A stretch of 64,000 bases of DNA from JANLQX01 sp031406385 (lineage in GTDB: Bacteria; Actinomycetota; Acidimicrobiia; Acidimicrobiales; JANYDT01). The stretch is from contig JANOHI010000012.1 in NCBI GenBank assembly GCA_031406385.1, positions 1 through 64,000 on the forward strand. The letters run 5' to 3'. The notes under the pieces were generated by a model. It had not been told where the DNA came from. It searched no databases and saw only the letters and a list, made by a program, of their open reading frames with translations. The translations under genes were made by a program, and so were the position numbers. This document shows, one piece after another, positions 51,782-59,051 of this stretch; position 1 is the first letter of the stretch, and every line of letters begins with the position of its first letter.

Positions 51782-52306
51782 ATGGCCCGGATCGACGTAC
51801 CGGAGGGCGAAGGACTCGAAGCAACCCGCATGTGGATGCTCGCTCCGCACATCGGAGCGGGGGTGGGTGCGCTCGGCAAGGCCACCTATGTGGAGAGCAG
51901 CCTGCCGATCCGCGAGCGCGAAGTCGCCCGCATGCGGATCGCTCAGCTCAACCAATGCGTTGTTTGACTGAATACTCGAGCCGCATCGGCGATGCGGCAG
52001 GGACTCTCCGATGAGCTGTACAACGCTGTCGCCGACTACCGGACCGACGAGCGATTCACCCCCCGCGAAAAGCTGGCCATCGAGTTCGCCGAATGGTTCG
52101 CCATCGACCACACCGCCATCGACGACGCGTTCTTCGTCCGGCTGCGCGAACTGTTCTCCGACCCCGAGGTGTTGGAGTTGACGATCACCATCGGTTACTG
52201 CGTCGGGATCGGCCGGGCATTTCACGTGCTCGACGTCGCCCGCGACTTCGAGGTGCTGTGGAGCAAGGAACCGAAGCCGGTCGAAGCAGCGGAGCCCAGC
52301 GCGTGA
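51782..52306 (+). CDS. AhpD/carboxymuconolactone-decarboxylase-like selenoprotein (CxxU)
   Basis: Read with TGA 51965-51967 as selenocysteine, this is one 174-aa protein. The N-terminal part ends RIAQLNQCVV and the frame continues LNTRAASAMRQGLSDELYN after the TGA without any shift. The family motif here is CxxC; the sequence gives C59-V-V-U62. The rest (REKLAIEFAEWFAID, ITIGYCVGIGRAFHVLDV) is typical for the family. AhpD-like proteins are thiol-disulfide peroxide-reducing or decarboxylase-fold proteins. The start ATG has GGAGG 5 nt upstream. A SECIS-type hairpin lies at 51980-51998. The stop overlaps the P450 GTG (GTGA). Confidence 0.85.
51980..51998 (+). promoter_or_regulatory. Bacterial SECIS-like hairpin for the first UGA codon
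   Basis: GCCGCATC and GATGCGGC form a perfect 8-bp stem around the loop GGC. The stem begins 12 nt after the TGA and the loop 20 nt after it, with G at the first two loop positions. This matches the known bacterial SECIS pattern bound by SelB. It lies within the coding sequence. Confidence 0.78.
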
Positions 52307-53547
52307 GCGATACCACGATCACCGAGCGAAACAACGGCGTCTCATACGACCCGTTCGCACCGGAGACTCTGGCCGACCCCATGGCTGCGTACGCCGAGCT
52401 GCGCGAGAAGTGCCCCGTCCACCGGTTCGAAGACTTCACCCCCTCGTTCGCCACGATCACGCGCTACGACGATGTCGTCGCCGTGCTCAAGGACACGGCG
52501 CAGTGGAGCAGCCGCTACGGACAGACGCCGCAGTTCACCCGCGGCACCGGGCTGAACCAGGACCCGCCCGACCACACGGAGTTCCGCAAGCTCTTCCAGA
52601 AGGGCTTCACGCCGCGCATGATCGGTCGCCTCGACGATGAGGTGCACGAGCTGGCCGTCGCTCTGGTCGACGACATGGCGGCCGTTGCGAAGCGTCGCGG
52701 CGATCTTCACGATCTCCTCGCCTGCCCGCTCCCGGTGATCGTTATCGCCAAACTGCTCGGTGTCCCGCCGACCGAGCTCGTGCAGTTCAAGCAGTGGTCC
52801 GACGATCTCGTCGCGTGCTTCAACAATCCCGATCCACGCGCGCCCGACAAGATCCGGGCCGAGCTCAACGCCTACTTCCAAGGGTTCATCGACGATCGAC
52901 GCGCCCTGCTGGCAGCGGCCGGCGTCGACGAGCCGGACGAATCACACCTCGGCACGGTCGTGCCGAACGACCTCATCGGCGGCTTCGTGGTCGCGACCTA
53001 TCAAGGCCGACGGCTCAGCGACCCGGAACTCCATCAGGTGCTCATCCAGCTCCTCGCCGGCGGCAACGAGACCACCACCTCGCTCATCACGAACTGCGTC
53101 CTCCGCCTGTTGGAGGACCGCACTCGCTGGGAGGCGCTTTGCGCCGACCCATCGCTGGTCGACACGGCGCTCGAGGAGAGCCTCCGCTTCGACCCACCGG
53201 TTCTGGGCTTGTTCCGCACGAACAACGAAGCGGTGGAGATGCACGGCGTGTGCCTTGGCGAGAAGACCAAGGTCATGGTCACCTACGCCTCGGCGAACCG
53301 TGATGCGTCGGTGTTCTCCGACCCCGACACGTTCCGCCTCGATCGTCCCGCGGAAGAACTGCGCCGTCACCTGTCCTTCGGTCTCGGTCACCACTACTGC
53401 CCGGGCGCGTCGCTGTCGCGGCTCGAAGCACGCACTGCACTGCGTCTACTTGTCGAACGCTTCCCCGACCTCCGGCTCGATGGTGCACCGGTGCGCATTG
53501 CCCCGTTCAACCTGTGGGGACGTCGCTCGCTCCCCGTGGCATGGTGA
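52303..53547 (+). CDS. Cytochrome P450
   Basis: The 414-aa protein has the I-helix AGGNETT (252-258), ExxR at 292-295 (ESLR), and the heme-binding FGLGHHYCPGASLSRLE with Cys366. There is no membrane anchor, as usual for bacterial class I P450s that need ferredoxin partners. It is coupled by GTGA to the first selenoprotein gene and lies immediately before a SnoaL-fold gene. Steroid, terpenoid or aromatic hydroxylation are possible; the substrate is not readable. Confidence 0.92.
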   Translation: MSDTTITERNNGVSYDPFAPETLADPMAAYAELREKCPVHRFEDFTPSFATITRYDDVVAVLKDTAQWSSRYGQTPQFTRGTGLNQDPPDHTEFRKLFQKGFTPRMIGRLDDEVHELAVALVDDMAAVAKRRGDLHDLLACPLPVIVIAKLLGVPPTELVQFKQWSDDLVACFNNPDPRAPDKIRAELNAYFQGFIDDRRALLAAAGVDEPDESHLGTVVPNDLIGGFVVATYQGRRLSDPELHQVLIQLLAGGNETTTSLITNCVLRLLEDRTRWEALCADPSLVDTALEESLRFDPPVLGLFRTNNEAVEMHGVCLGEKTKVMVTYASANRDASVFSDPDTFRLDRPAEELRRHLSFGLGHHYCPGASLSRLEARTALRLLVERFPDLRLDGAPVRIAPFNLWGRRSLPVAW

Positions 53548-53552
53548 TCCCC

Positions 53553-53936
53553 ATGGAACAACTCACTCCTCTCGAAACCGTCCGGGCCTTCATCGCCGCC
53601 ATCGAGCGACGAGACATCGAAGCCGCCCTCGTCTTTGTCGACGAGCACTGCGAATACGACAACGTGCCCATGGGCAAGAACTTCGGCCGCGAATCGATCG
53701 GCAAGGTGCTCGGCCCGTTCATCACTGGTTGTTCCGAGGTCGAGTGGGTCACCCATCGTGAGGCGGCCACAGGGCCGATCGTGTGCAACGAACGGACCGA
53801 CCGGTTCCGTCTCCCCCACGGCTGGGTGGAGATGCCAGTGACGGGAGTCTGGGAGGTACACGATGGCCTCATCACCTTGTGGCGCGACTACTTCGATGCC
53901 GCAACGTTCACGTCGCAGATGCCGGGGCGGTCGTGA
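53553..53936 (+). CDS. SnoaL/limonene-epoxide-hydrolase-fold protein
   Basis: The 127-aa protein has the NTF2-like cone fold pattern: TPLETVRAFIAAIERRDIEAALVFVDEHCEYDNVPMG at the N-terminus and VWEVHDGLITLWRDYFD at the C-terminus, the latter typical of the limonene-1,2-epoxide hydrolase group. It might open an epoxide or bind a hydrophobic product of the coupled P450. Starts at 53541 and 53553 are both possible; 53553 fits family length. The stop overlaps the next gene (GTGA). Confidence 0.75.
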   Translation: MEQLTPLETVRAFIAAIERRDIEAALVFVDEHCEYDNVPMGKNFGRESIGKVLGPFITGCSEVEWVTHREAATGPIVCNERTDRFRLPHGWVEMPVTGVWEVHDGLITLWRDYFDAATFTSQMPGRS

Positions 53937-54388
53937 CGGCTGTTGCTGCTGCGCTGTACGCCGAACGACTCGGCCATGCTCCCGACGTCGCCGCCACACT
54001 CGACGCAGCCTGGGATGCGGCCTGGTCGTCGGTCGACCCGTGCCTGCTCGAGCTCTGCCGACTCGAGATCGCCACGATTCTGCGCAACCCCGCAGAGTTC
54101 GAGTCGCGCACACCGGCGGCGATCGCCGCCGGTTTCGACGACCGCAAGGTCGCCGCACTCGCATCGTGGATGCGCTCTCCGATGATCACCGCGGCGGAGC
54201 AGGCATGCCTGGCCTTCACCGACGCCTTCGTCATCGACGTTGCGTCGCTGCCGGATGAGACCGCGGCCGCCGTTCGCGAACACCTGGGTGACGCCGGACT
54301 CGTCGACTTCGCATCTGCGCTGCTCGTGCTCGAACAGCGCCAGCGGCTCGCCCTCGTGTGGACATCGTTGTTCGCGCGGGCGTCATGA
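53933..54388 (+). CDS. AhpD-like subunit without CxxC
   Basis: The 151-aa helical protein (LDAAWDAAWSSVDPCLLELCRLEIATIL, AALASWMRSPMITAAEQACLAFTDAFV, LVDFASALLVLEQRQRLALVW) matches the carboxymuconolactone-decarboxylase/AhpD helical repeat but has no CxxC or CxxU. Its start is GTG 53933, overlapping the SnoaL stop, and its own stop overlaps the second selenoprotein ATG. It looks like one half of a two-domain AhpD-like protein split into two coupled genes. Confidence 0.65.
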   Translation: MTAVAAALYAERLGHAPDVAATLDAAWDAAWSSVDPCLLELCRLEIATILRNPAEFESRTPAAIAAGFDDRKVAALASWMRSPMITAAEQACLAFTDAFVIDVASLPDETAAAVREHLGDAGLVDFASALLVLEQRQRLALVWTSLFARAS

Positions 54389-54885
54389 GCCGGGCACGCC
54401 GAGTAGCTCCGGGCACGCCGACCGCGCCGGCGCTGCGCCGATCGCTCGGTGACCTGGCGGCGGCGACGGTCCGCATGGACGCCATGGATCCGGTCATCAC
54501 CGAACTCGTCCGCATGCAATGTGCCCGACACCACGATTGCGGCACTTGACTGTCCGTTCGCCTGGCAGTTGCCAGGGATCAAGGACTCGATGAAGCAACC
54601 ATCGCCAAAGGTGACCCGCGATCACGGGCGGAGCTCGCACCGGCGCAGCGTGCCGCCCTCGACCTCGCGGATGCACTGATGACGATGCCTGCGCTGGTTC
54701 CGGCCGAGCTGATCGAACGTATGCACACACACTTCTCGCCGGAACAGATCGTCGAGCTCACCCTCGACGTGATGAAGTGGAACGCTCAGAAGGTCCCCGT
54801 GGCCCTCGGCATCGACGACTGGGTCCGCCCGGGCGAGCTATCCGACCTCGTCTTCGACACCGACGGCCGATGGGTCCGTGGCTGA
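54385..54885 (+). CDS. AhpD-like selenoprotein (CxxU), second copy
   Basis: With TGA 54547-54549 read as selenocysteine the product is 166 aa. MDPVITELVRMQCARHHDCG leads to C52-G-T-U55, then LSVRLAVARDQGLDEATIA continues in the same frame, as in AhpD-like proteins with a LVRLRxARxxxCxxCxSxR pattern. The remainder (LAPAQRAALDLADALMTMP, HFSPEQIVELTLDVMKWN) fits the family through to a normal TGA at 54885. A hairpin at 54561-54576 fits a bacterial SECIS. It is coupled by ATGA to the CxxC-lacking subunit. No in-frame shift is needed, only recoding of one TGA. Confidence 0.85.
54561..54576 (+). promoter_or_regulatory. Bacterial SECIS-like hairpin for the second UGA codon
   Basis: CCTGGC and GCCAGG form a perfect 6-bp stem around the tetraloop AGTT. 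The stem starts 11 nt after the TGA and the loop 17 nt after it, with G at loop position 2. Spacing and loop agree with the bacterial SECIS rule and with the hairpin after the first UGA at 51965. Confidence 0.75.
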
Positions 54886-54917
54886 CCGAAGCCGCCGCTG
54901 CTTGCGCGCTCTGCTAA

Positions 54918-54998
54918 CGGTAGGGAGAACACGCTGCTGTTGGTAGCGTAAACCTGCTGCGAATGGTAGCGTGAATGATCGGCGTTTGGTAGCGTAAA
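54918..54998 (+). repeat. Four direct repeats at exact 23-bp spacing before the ATPase gene
   Basis: TGGTAGCGTAAA occurs at 54941-54952 and 54987-54998, TGGTAGCGTGAA at 54964-54975, and a weaker copy CGGTAGGGAGAA at 54918-54929. All starts are 23 bp apart and the last copy ends 3 bp before the ATG at 55002. This is an operator-like or iteron-like array, probably for autoregulation of the ATPase gene. Confidence 0.8.
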
Positions 54999-55001
54999 GG
55001 C

Positions 55002-56273
55002 ATGTCCTATCAACGTCGGATCATCGACGATGAGCTCGATGCCCTGTTTCCGCACCTCGCCGCCATCGCGCTTGAAGGTCCGAAGGGTGTTGGAAAAACA
55101 GCTACCGGCCTAGAGCGGGCGCGCTCGACGCTTCACCTCGATGACCCGTTGCAGCAGTCTCTCTTGGGCGCCGACCCGGCTCGCCTTGACCGGCTGGAAA
55201 CGCCCGTGTTGTTGGACGAATGGCAGCGCTACCCCCGGTCATGGGACCTGGTGCGTCGATCGGTCGATGCCGACTCGACAGGGGGACGATTCCTCCTCGC
55301 CGGGAGCGCCACACCGCCAGAGCTTCCGATGCACTCGGGCGCAGGTCGAATCGTTCGGCTGAAGATGCGCCCGCTCAGCTTGGTTGAACGCAACATCGCC
55401 GAACCTTCGGTCAGCCTCGCGGCGTTCCTGACCCAAGGTGTCAATGCCGTTGGTGGCGATTCACCGGTGCGCCTCGTTGACTACGTCGACGAGATCGTCG
55501 CATCGGGAATGCCGGCAATTCGAGGCCTCCCGCCTCAGCCACGGGCCAAGCAACTCGACAGCTACCTCGAGCGCATTGCCGACGTCGAGTTCGCGGAGCA
55601 AGGTGTGCGCGTGAACCGCCCGGCGTCACTCCGAGCTTGGATGATGGCGTACGCGGCAGCAACCGCATCGACTGCGTCGTACGCAACGATCCTCGACGCC
55701 GCGACACCGGGCGAGTCGGACAAGCCGGCAAAGACCACTGCAATGCGCTACCGCGACGTGCTGTCTCGACTGTGGATTCTTGATCCCATTCCCGGTTGGT
55801 ACCCGGCCGGGAACCTGCTGACTCGACTCGCCCAAGCACCCAAACATCACCTGGTCGATCCTGGCTTTGCCGCCAGGCTGGTTGGGGCAACGGCGTCGTC
55901 GCTGTTGAGCGGTCAAGTTCTTCGAGGTGCCAAGAACACCGACGAAGGATTTGTAGGTGCACTGTTTGAGTCGCTTGTCGCTCAGTCGGTCCGTGTCTAT
56001 GCCCAGCGCGCGTCGGCAACGGTCCACCACCTCCGAACTCGCAACGGGGACCACGAGGTGGACCTGATTGTCGAAGGCGAAGACCGACGCATCGTGGCGA
56101 TCGAAGTCAAGCTCGCACCCGACATTTCGGATCGAGACGTCAGGCATCTCCACTGGGTGCAATCACAGCTCGGCGACCGCGTCGCGGCAGCGGTGATTGT
56201 GACAACTGGTCAGTATGCATACCGACGGAGCGATGGCATCTTTGTTGTTCCAGCAGCGCTCCTCGGTCCGTAG
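55002..56273 (+). CDS. AAA-type ATPase of the DUF4143 group
   Basis: The 423-aa protein has an N-terminal P-loop GPKGVGKT (26-33), a VLLDEWQRYP Walker-B-like motif, RFLLAGSATPPE, and a C-terminal nuclease-like region (GALFESLVAQSVRVYAQ, then GDHEVDLIVEGEDRRIVAIEVKL) typical of the AAA_14/DUF4143 family. Its E-x-D-x-E-x-K pattern resembles the restriction-endonuclease core. Function is unproven; these genes are mobile, scattered and sometimes toxin-like. The 23-bp repeats directly upstream suggest tight self-control. Confidence 0.84.
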   Translation: MSYQRRIIDDELDALFPHLAAIALEGPKGVGKTATGLERARSTLHLDDPLQQSLLGADPARLDRLETPVLLDEWQRYPRSWDLVRRSVDADSTGGRFLLAGSATPPELPMHSGAGRIVRLKMRPLSLVERNIAEPSVSLAAFLTQGVNAVGGDSPVRLVDYVDEIVASGMPAIRGLPPQPRAKQLDSYLERIADVEFAEQGVRVNRPASLRAWMMAYAAATASTASYATILDAATPGESDKPAKTTAMRYRDVLSRLWILDPIPGWYPAGNLLTRLAQAPKHHLVDPGFAARLVGATASSLLSGQVLRGAKNTDEGFVGALFESLVAQSVRVYAQRASATVHHLRTRNGDHEVDLIVEGEDRRIVAIEVKLAPDISDRDVRHLHWVQSQLGDRVAAAVIVTTGQYAYRRSDGIFVVPAALLGP

Positions 56274-56369
56274 CGCTGTTCAAAATGGCTGCAGTGGGTC
56301 CGAGTTCGAGCGGGTCAAAGGCTGAAGCAACGGCGCCCGAAGGGTGCCGACACACACCAAGATGGGTCG

Positions 56370-57092
56370 ATGAGTGATCCATCGACTGCGACTGCCGGGC
56401 CTATCGCACTTGTCGGGAGTGGCGAGTTCCTGCCGCAGATGGTCGACGTGGATCGGTGGCTCCTCACGGGGCGACGTCCGCGTGCTGCGTTCCTCCCGAC
56501 CGCGGCCGGGGAAGAAGGGGCCGCATCGGTGAACCGATGGCTGAAGCTCGGCACCGACCACTACACGGCGATGGGTATCGAACCGGTTGCTGTCCCGGTA
56601 CTCAACGCCGAGGACGCCAACCGGGAAGACCTGGCGGCGTTGATCGACGACGTCGGTCTGATCTACCTGTCCGGCGGGAATCCCGGCCACATCGCCCGGT
56701 CGCTGCGCAACTCACTGGTGTGGGACGCGATCGTCCGGGCGTGGCAGAAGGGCGCCGCTCTAGCCGGATGCAGTGCAGGTGCGATCGCGCTCACCGCAAG
56801 CGCCATCGACGTGCGCCGCGGAGGGCGAACCAGCGAGCCGGCCACGAATCTGATCGAACACGTCACCGTGATCCCACACTTCGACCGAATGGCGCACTGG
56901 TTCCCGAACATGGTGGAACAGGCACTGGCCCAGCTCCAGCCCGGCTTCCATCTCGTCGGGGTCGACGAGGACACCGCACTCGTCGGTGGTATGACCGAGT
57001 GGACCGTGATGGGTCGTCAGCGGGTCACTGTGTTCGGGCCCGGTGGTCCGATCGAGTTCACCCACGGGCAACGGCTCAGCCTGCCCCGCTGA
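56370..57092 (+). CDS. Peptidase S51-like (class I glutamine amidotransferase-fold) protein
   Basis: The 240-aa protein has the S51/cyanophycinase-type fold: IALVGSGEFLP at the N-terminus, IYLSGGNPGHIARSL, and the nucleophile elbow LAGCSAGAIAL with Ser135. VIPHFDRMAHW supplies the conserved His region. The family includes Asp-dipeptidase and cyanophycinase. No cyanophycin synthetase is nearby, so the substrate is open. Confidence 0.8.
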   Translation: MSDPSTATAGPIALVGSGEFLPQMVDVDRWLLTGRRPRAAFLPTAAGEEGAASVNRWLKLGTDHYTAMGIEPVAVPVLNAEDANREDLAALIDDVGLIYLSGGNPGHIARSLRNSLVWDAIVRAWQKGAALAGCSAGAIALTASAIDVRRGGRTSEPATNLIEHVTVIPHFDRMAHWFPNMVEQALAQLQPGFHLVGVDEDTALVGGMTEWTVMGRQRVTVFGPGGPIEFTHGQRLSLPR

Positions 57093-57282
57093 CCAACGAA
57101 TGCGGGGCACCACGCCCGTGAACCGATCGGCGGGATCGATGAGTTGGGTGGGCCTCCGCTGGCGTCCGGAAACGTTCGCAACGACATTCGGCGCAGGCTC
57201 CGATGAACGTTCACCTCACAAGTGCGTTGACCTACCGTCGGGCGAGAGCGACGGGGAGATTCGAAATCGGTGATGCGGGTCT

Positions 57283-57303
57283 GTACGTATGTATGATACG
57301 TAC
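57283..57303. promoter_or_regulatory. Perfect 8-bp inverted repeat over the start of the antitoxin gene
   Basis: GTACGTAT and ATACGTAC are exact reverse complements separated by GTATG. TATGAT inside the repeat (57292-57297) could be a -10 box, with a GTG at 57304 seven nucleotides further. Toxin-antitoxin operons are commonly autorepressed at such a dyad. Confidence 0.65.
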
Positions 57304-57537
57304 GTGCCGAACAAAACGATCAGTGTTCCCGACGACGTCGTGCCGATCATCGAAAGCCTCGGCGTACCGTTCTCCACCTGGGTTGCCAATCAGCTGCGAC
57401 ATCACGCGGCCACACACTCCGAGCTCGGCCTCTCCGAGCAATTGCTGGCTGACGGCGAGCTCGCTGGGATCAAACCGCCGACTGCAGCGGAGTCGTTGCA
57501 GTCGTTGAAACGTATGGAGCGTTCAGCGCCATGGTAG
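57289..57537 (+). CDS. Antitoxin of a MazF-type toxin-antitoxin pair
   Basis: The 82-aa protein has an N-terminal ribbon-like KTISVPDDVVPIIESLGVPFSTWVANQLR, as in ribbon-helix-helix antitoxins, followed by a polar tail (GELAGIKPPTAAESLQSLKRME) that would bind the toxin. Its ATG at 57289 lies inside the inverted repeat; a GTG at 57304 gives a 77-aa form on a leaderless transcript. The gene overlaps the toxin gene by 7 bp. Confidence 0.75.
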   Translation: MYDTYVPNKTISVPDDVVPIIESLGVPFSTWVANQLRHHAATHSELGLSEQLLADGELAGIKPPTAAESLQSLKRMERSAPW

Positions 57538-57848
57538 CGAGGGGCTCGGTGTATTGGATCGGGCTCGACAAACGCAGACCCTGTGTGGTGGTGTCCTCCG
57601 AGGAGGTACTCCGGGTGAATGTCTGGCAGACCCACGTCGTGCCCGTCACCTCGAACGTCGCCCGAGCGGGTATCGCCGGCAATGTCTTGCTCCCTGCCAG
57701 AGCGAGCGGGCTACCCCAAGATTCCGTAGCGGTTCCCCTCGGTCTCGAACTCATCGACCGATCGCTACTCGGCGAACAAGCCGGCCGCCTGCCCAAGGTC
57801 TTGGTTGACGATATCGACGAGGGACTCCGAGCCATCCTCGGGATCTGA
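57531..57848 (+). CDS. MazF/PemK-family toxin (endoribonuclease-like)
   Basis: The 105-aa protein has the MazF signatures: VARGSVYWIGLDKRRPCVVVSSEEVLR at the N-terminus, VVPVTSNVARAGIAGNVLLPARASGLPQDSVA in the centre, and LLGEQAGRLPKVLVDDIDEGLRAIL at the C-terminus. MazF toxins cleave mRNA or tRNA at short motifs. The 7-bp overlap with the antitoxin gene is the standard arrangement. Confidence 0.88.
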   Translation: MVARGSVYWIGLDKRRPCVVVSSEEVLRVNVWQTHVVPVTSNVARAGIAGNVLLPARASGLPQDSVAVPLGLELIDRSLLGEQAGRLPKVLVDDIDEGLRAILGI

Positions 57849-58036
57849 GTTCTTGCGTCCGTTGATGCCAATCCACGCGCTGGACGCTCGTCACATCGTG
57901 CGCATTCACCGAGGGCTGGGAACTGGGAGAGAGGCCGATGCGCGAACCAACGCGTTTCGGCCGTGCTGGAGTCCGACGGGCCCACCTACGGACTTCTCCC
58001 GGGTGCCGATTCGGACAGACGGTAGGCTTCACCTCC

Positions 58037-58828
58037 TCAGTTCGAGACAGTAAGCACACGTTCCATGGAGATGCGGACGGCTCGGGCTCGTTCGACCGGG
58101 TCGGGGAACGCGGTCCGGAGCGACTCCGAGCGGAGCTCGAGCGAGATAGGAACTTGGGGGACCACGGCAAGAAGCTCGCTGATCGGAAGCGAACCATCGC
58201 CCGGCAGCAGACGACCGTGGAGTGCTTCGTGGAGCAGCGTCGGAATCGTGGTGTCGGCCGGCGCGCCCGGCGCGTCGCACACCTGGATGTAAGGGAGCAG
58301 ATGTGCATCGACCGCGGCGAGGTCGCTGGGTTGGTGCCCGGCGCGAGACAGATGGAGGCTATCGATGAGAACGCCGAGACACCGATGATCGGCGGCGCGC
58401 ACAATCGACAACGCCTGGGGAAGCGTGCGCACGGCCATGATCGGAAGAAACTCGAGCGCGAGTCGGATGTCGGATCCTTCGAGACGTTGTGCGAGAACAC
58501 GGAGACGCGCAGCCACTCGGCCGTCGTCGGGGTCTCGACTGGCCACGAGGATGTTGCGGGCGCCGATCCGCAGCGCGGCGTCGACGATCGCCTCTCCGTT
58601 GTCCGAGCCTGAGCTTCCCTCCGGCACCATGATGATCGGCTCGATGTCGAGAAGGATCATTCCGCGGCGAGTCGCCCGTTCGCGGACATCGTCGGCAACG
58701 GCATCGGTCCACGTTGCCGGATCGAACCAAATCCCGACGGCGAGGAATCCCGCATCGGCCGCAACGTCAACAGCGTCCGCCGGGCCAACGTCGAGGATGG
58801 TGCCGGCAGCAAGTGAGATCATCCGCAT
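58037..58828 (-). CDS. Sugar-phosphate isomerase/epimerase family (xylose isomerase-like TIM barrel)
   Basis: From ATG 58828 the product is 263 aa. MISLAAGTILDVGPADAVDVAADAGFLAVGIWFD is the start of an AP-endonuclease-2-type barrel. ALEFLPIMAVRTL, CLGVLIDSLHLSRAG and YIQVCDAPG supply the expected Glu, Asp-x-x-His and Asp metal ligands, and PISLELRSESLR closes the barrel. Members isomerise sugars or dehydrate shikimate-like compounds. The substrate is unknown; it lies beside P450 and acyl-CoA ligase genes. Confidence 0.78.
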   Translation of the reverse strand: MRMISLAAGTILDVGPADAVDVAADAGFLAVGIWFDPATWTDAVADDVRERATRRGMILLDIEPIIMVPEGSSGSDNGEAIVDAALRIGARNILVASRDPDDGRVAARLRVLAQRLEGSDIRLALEFLPIMAVRTLPQALSIVRAADHRCLGVLIDSLHLSRAGHQPSDLAAVDAHLLPYIQVCDAPGAPADTTIPTLLHEALHGRLLPGDGSLPISELLAVVPQVPISLELRSESLRTAFPDPVERARAVRISMERVLTVSN

Positions 58829-59051
58829 GGATACTGACGCTATCGGCTGTCTTGCGCCGATGTTCGGCACCACGGCCGCCGTTGGAACGGTGCCGAGGAT
58901 GACGACGACCAATCAATCCCAGACCGAGGGAAAGGGCATGCCACAGTGACCAACCCCGACGAAAAATGACCGAGTCCAGGGCTATCCGGGATGCCGAGAC
59001 GGGCGGTGTGGGATGCCTCGTGAACAGGAACGAGCGTTACCCGGCGATCCG

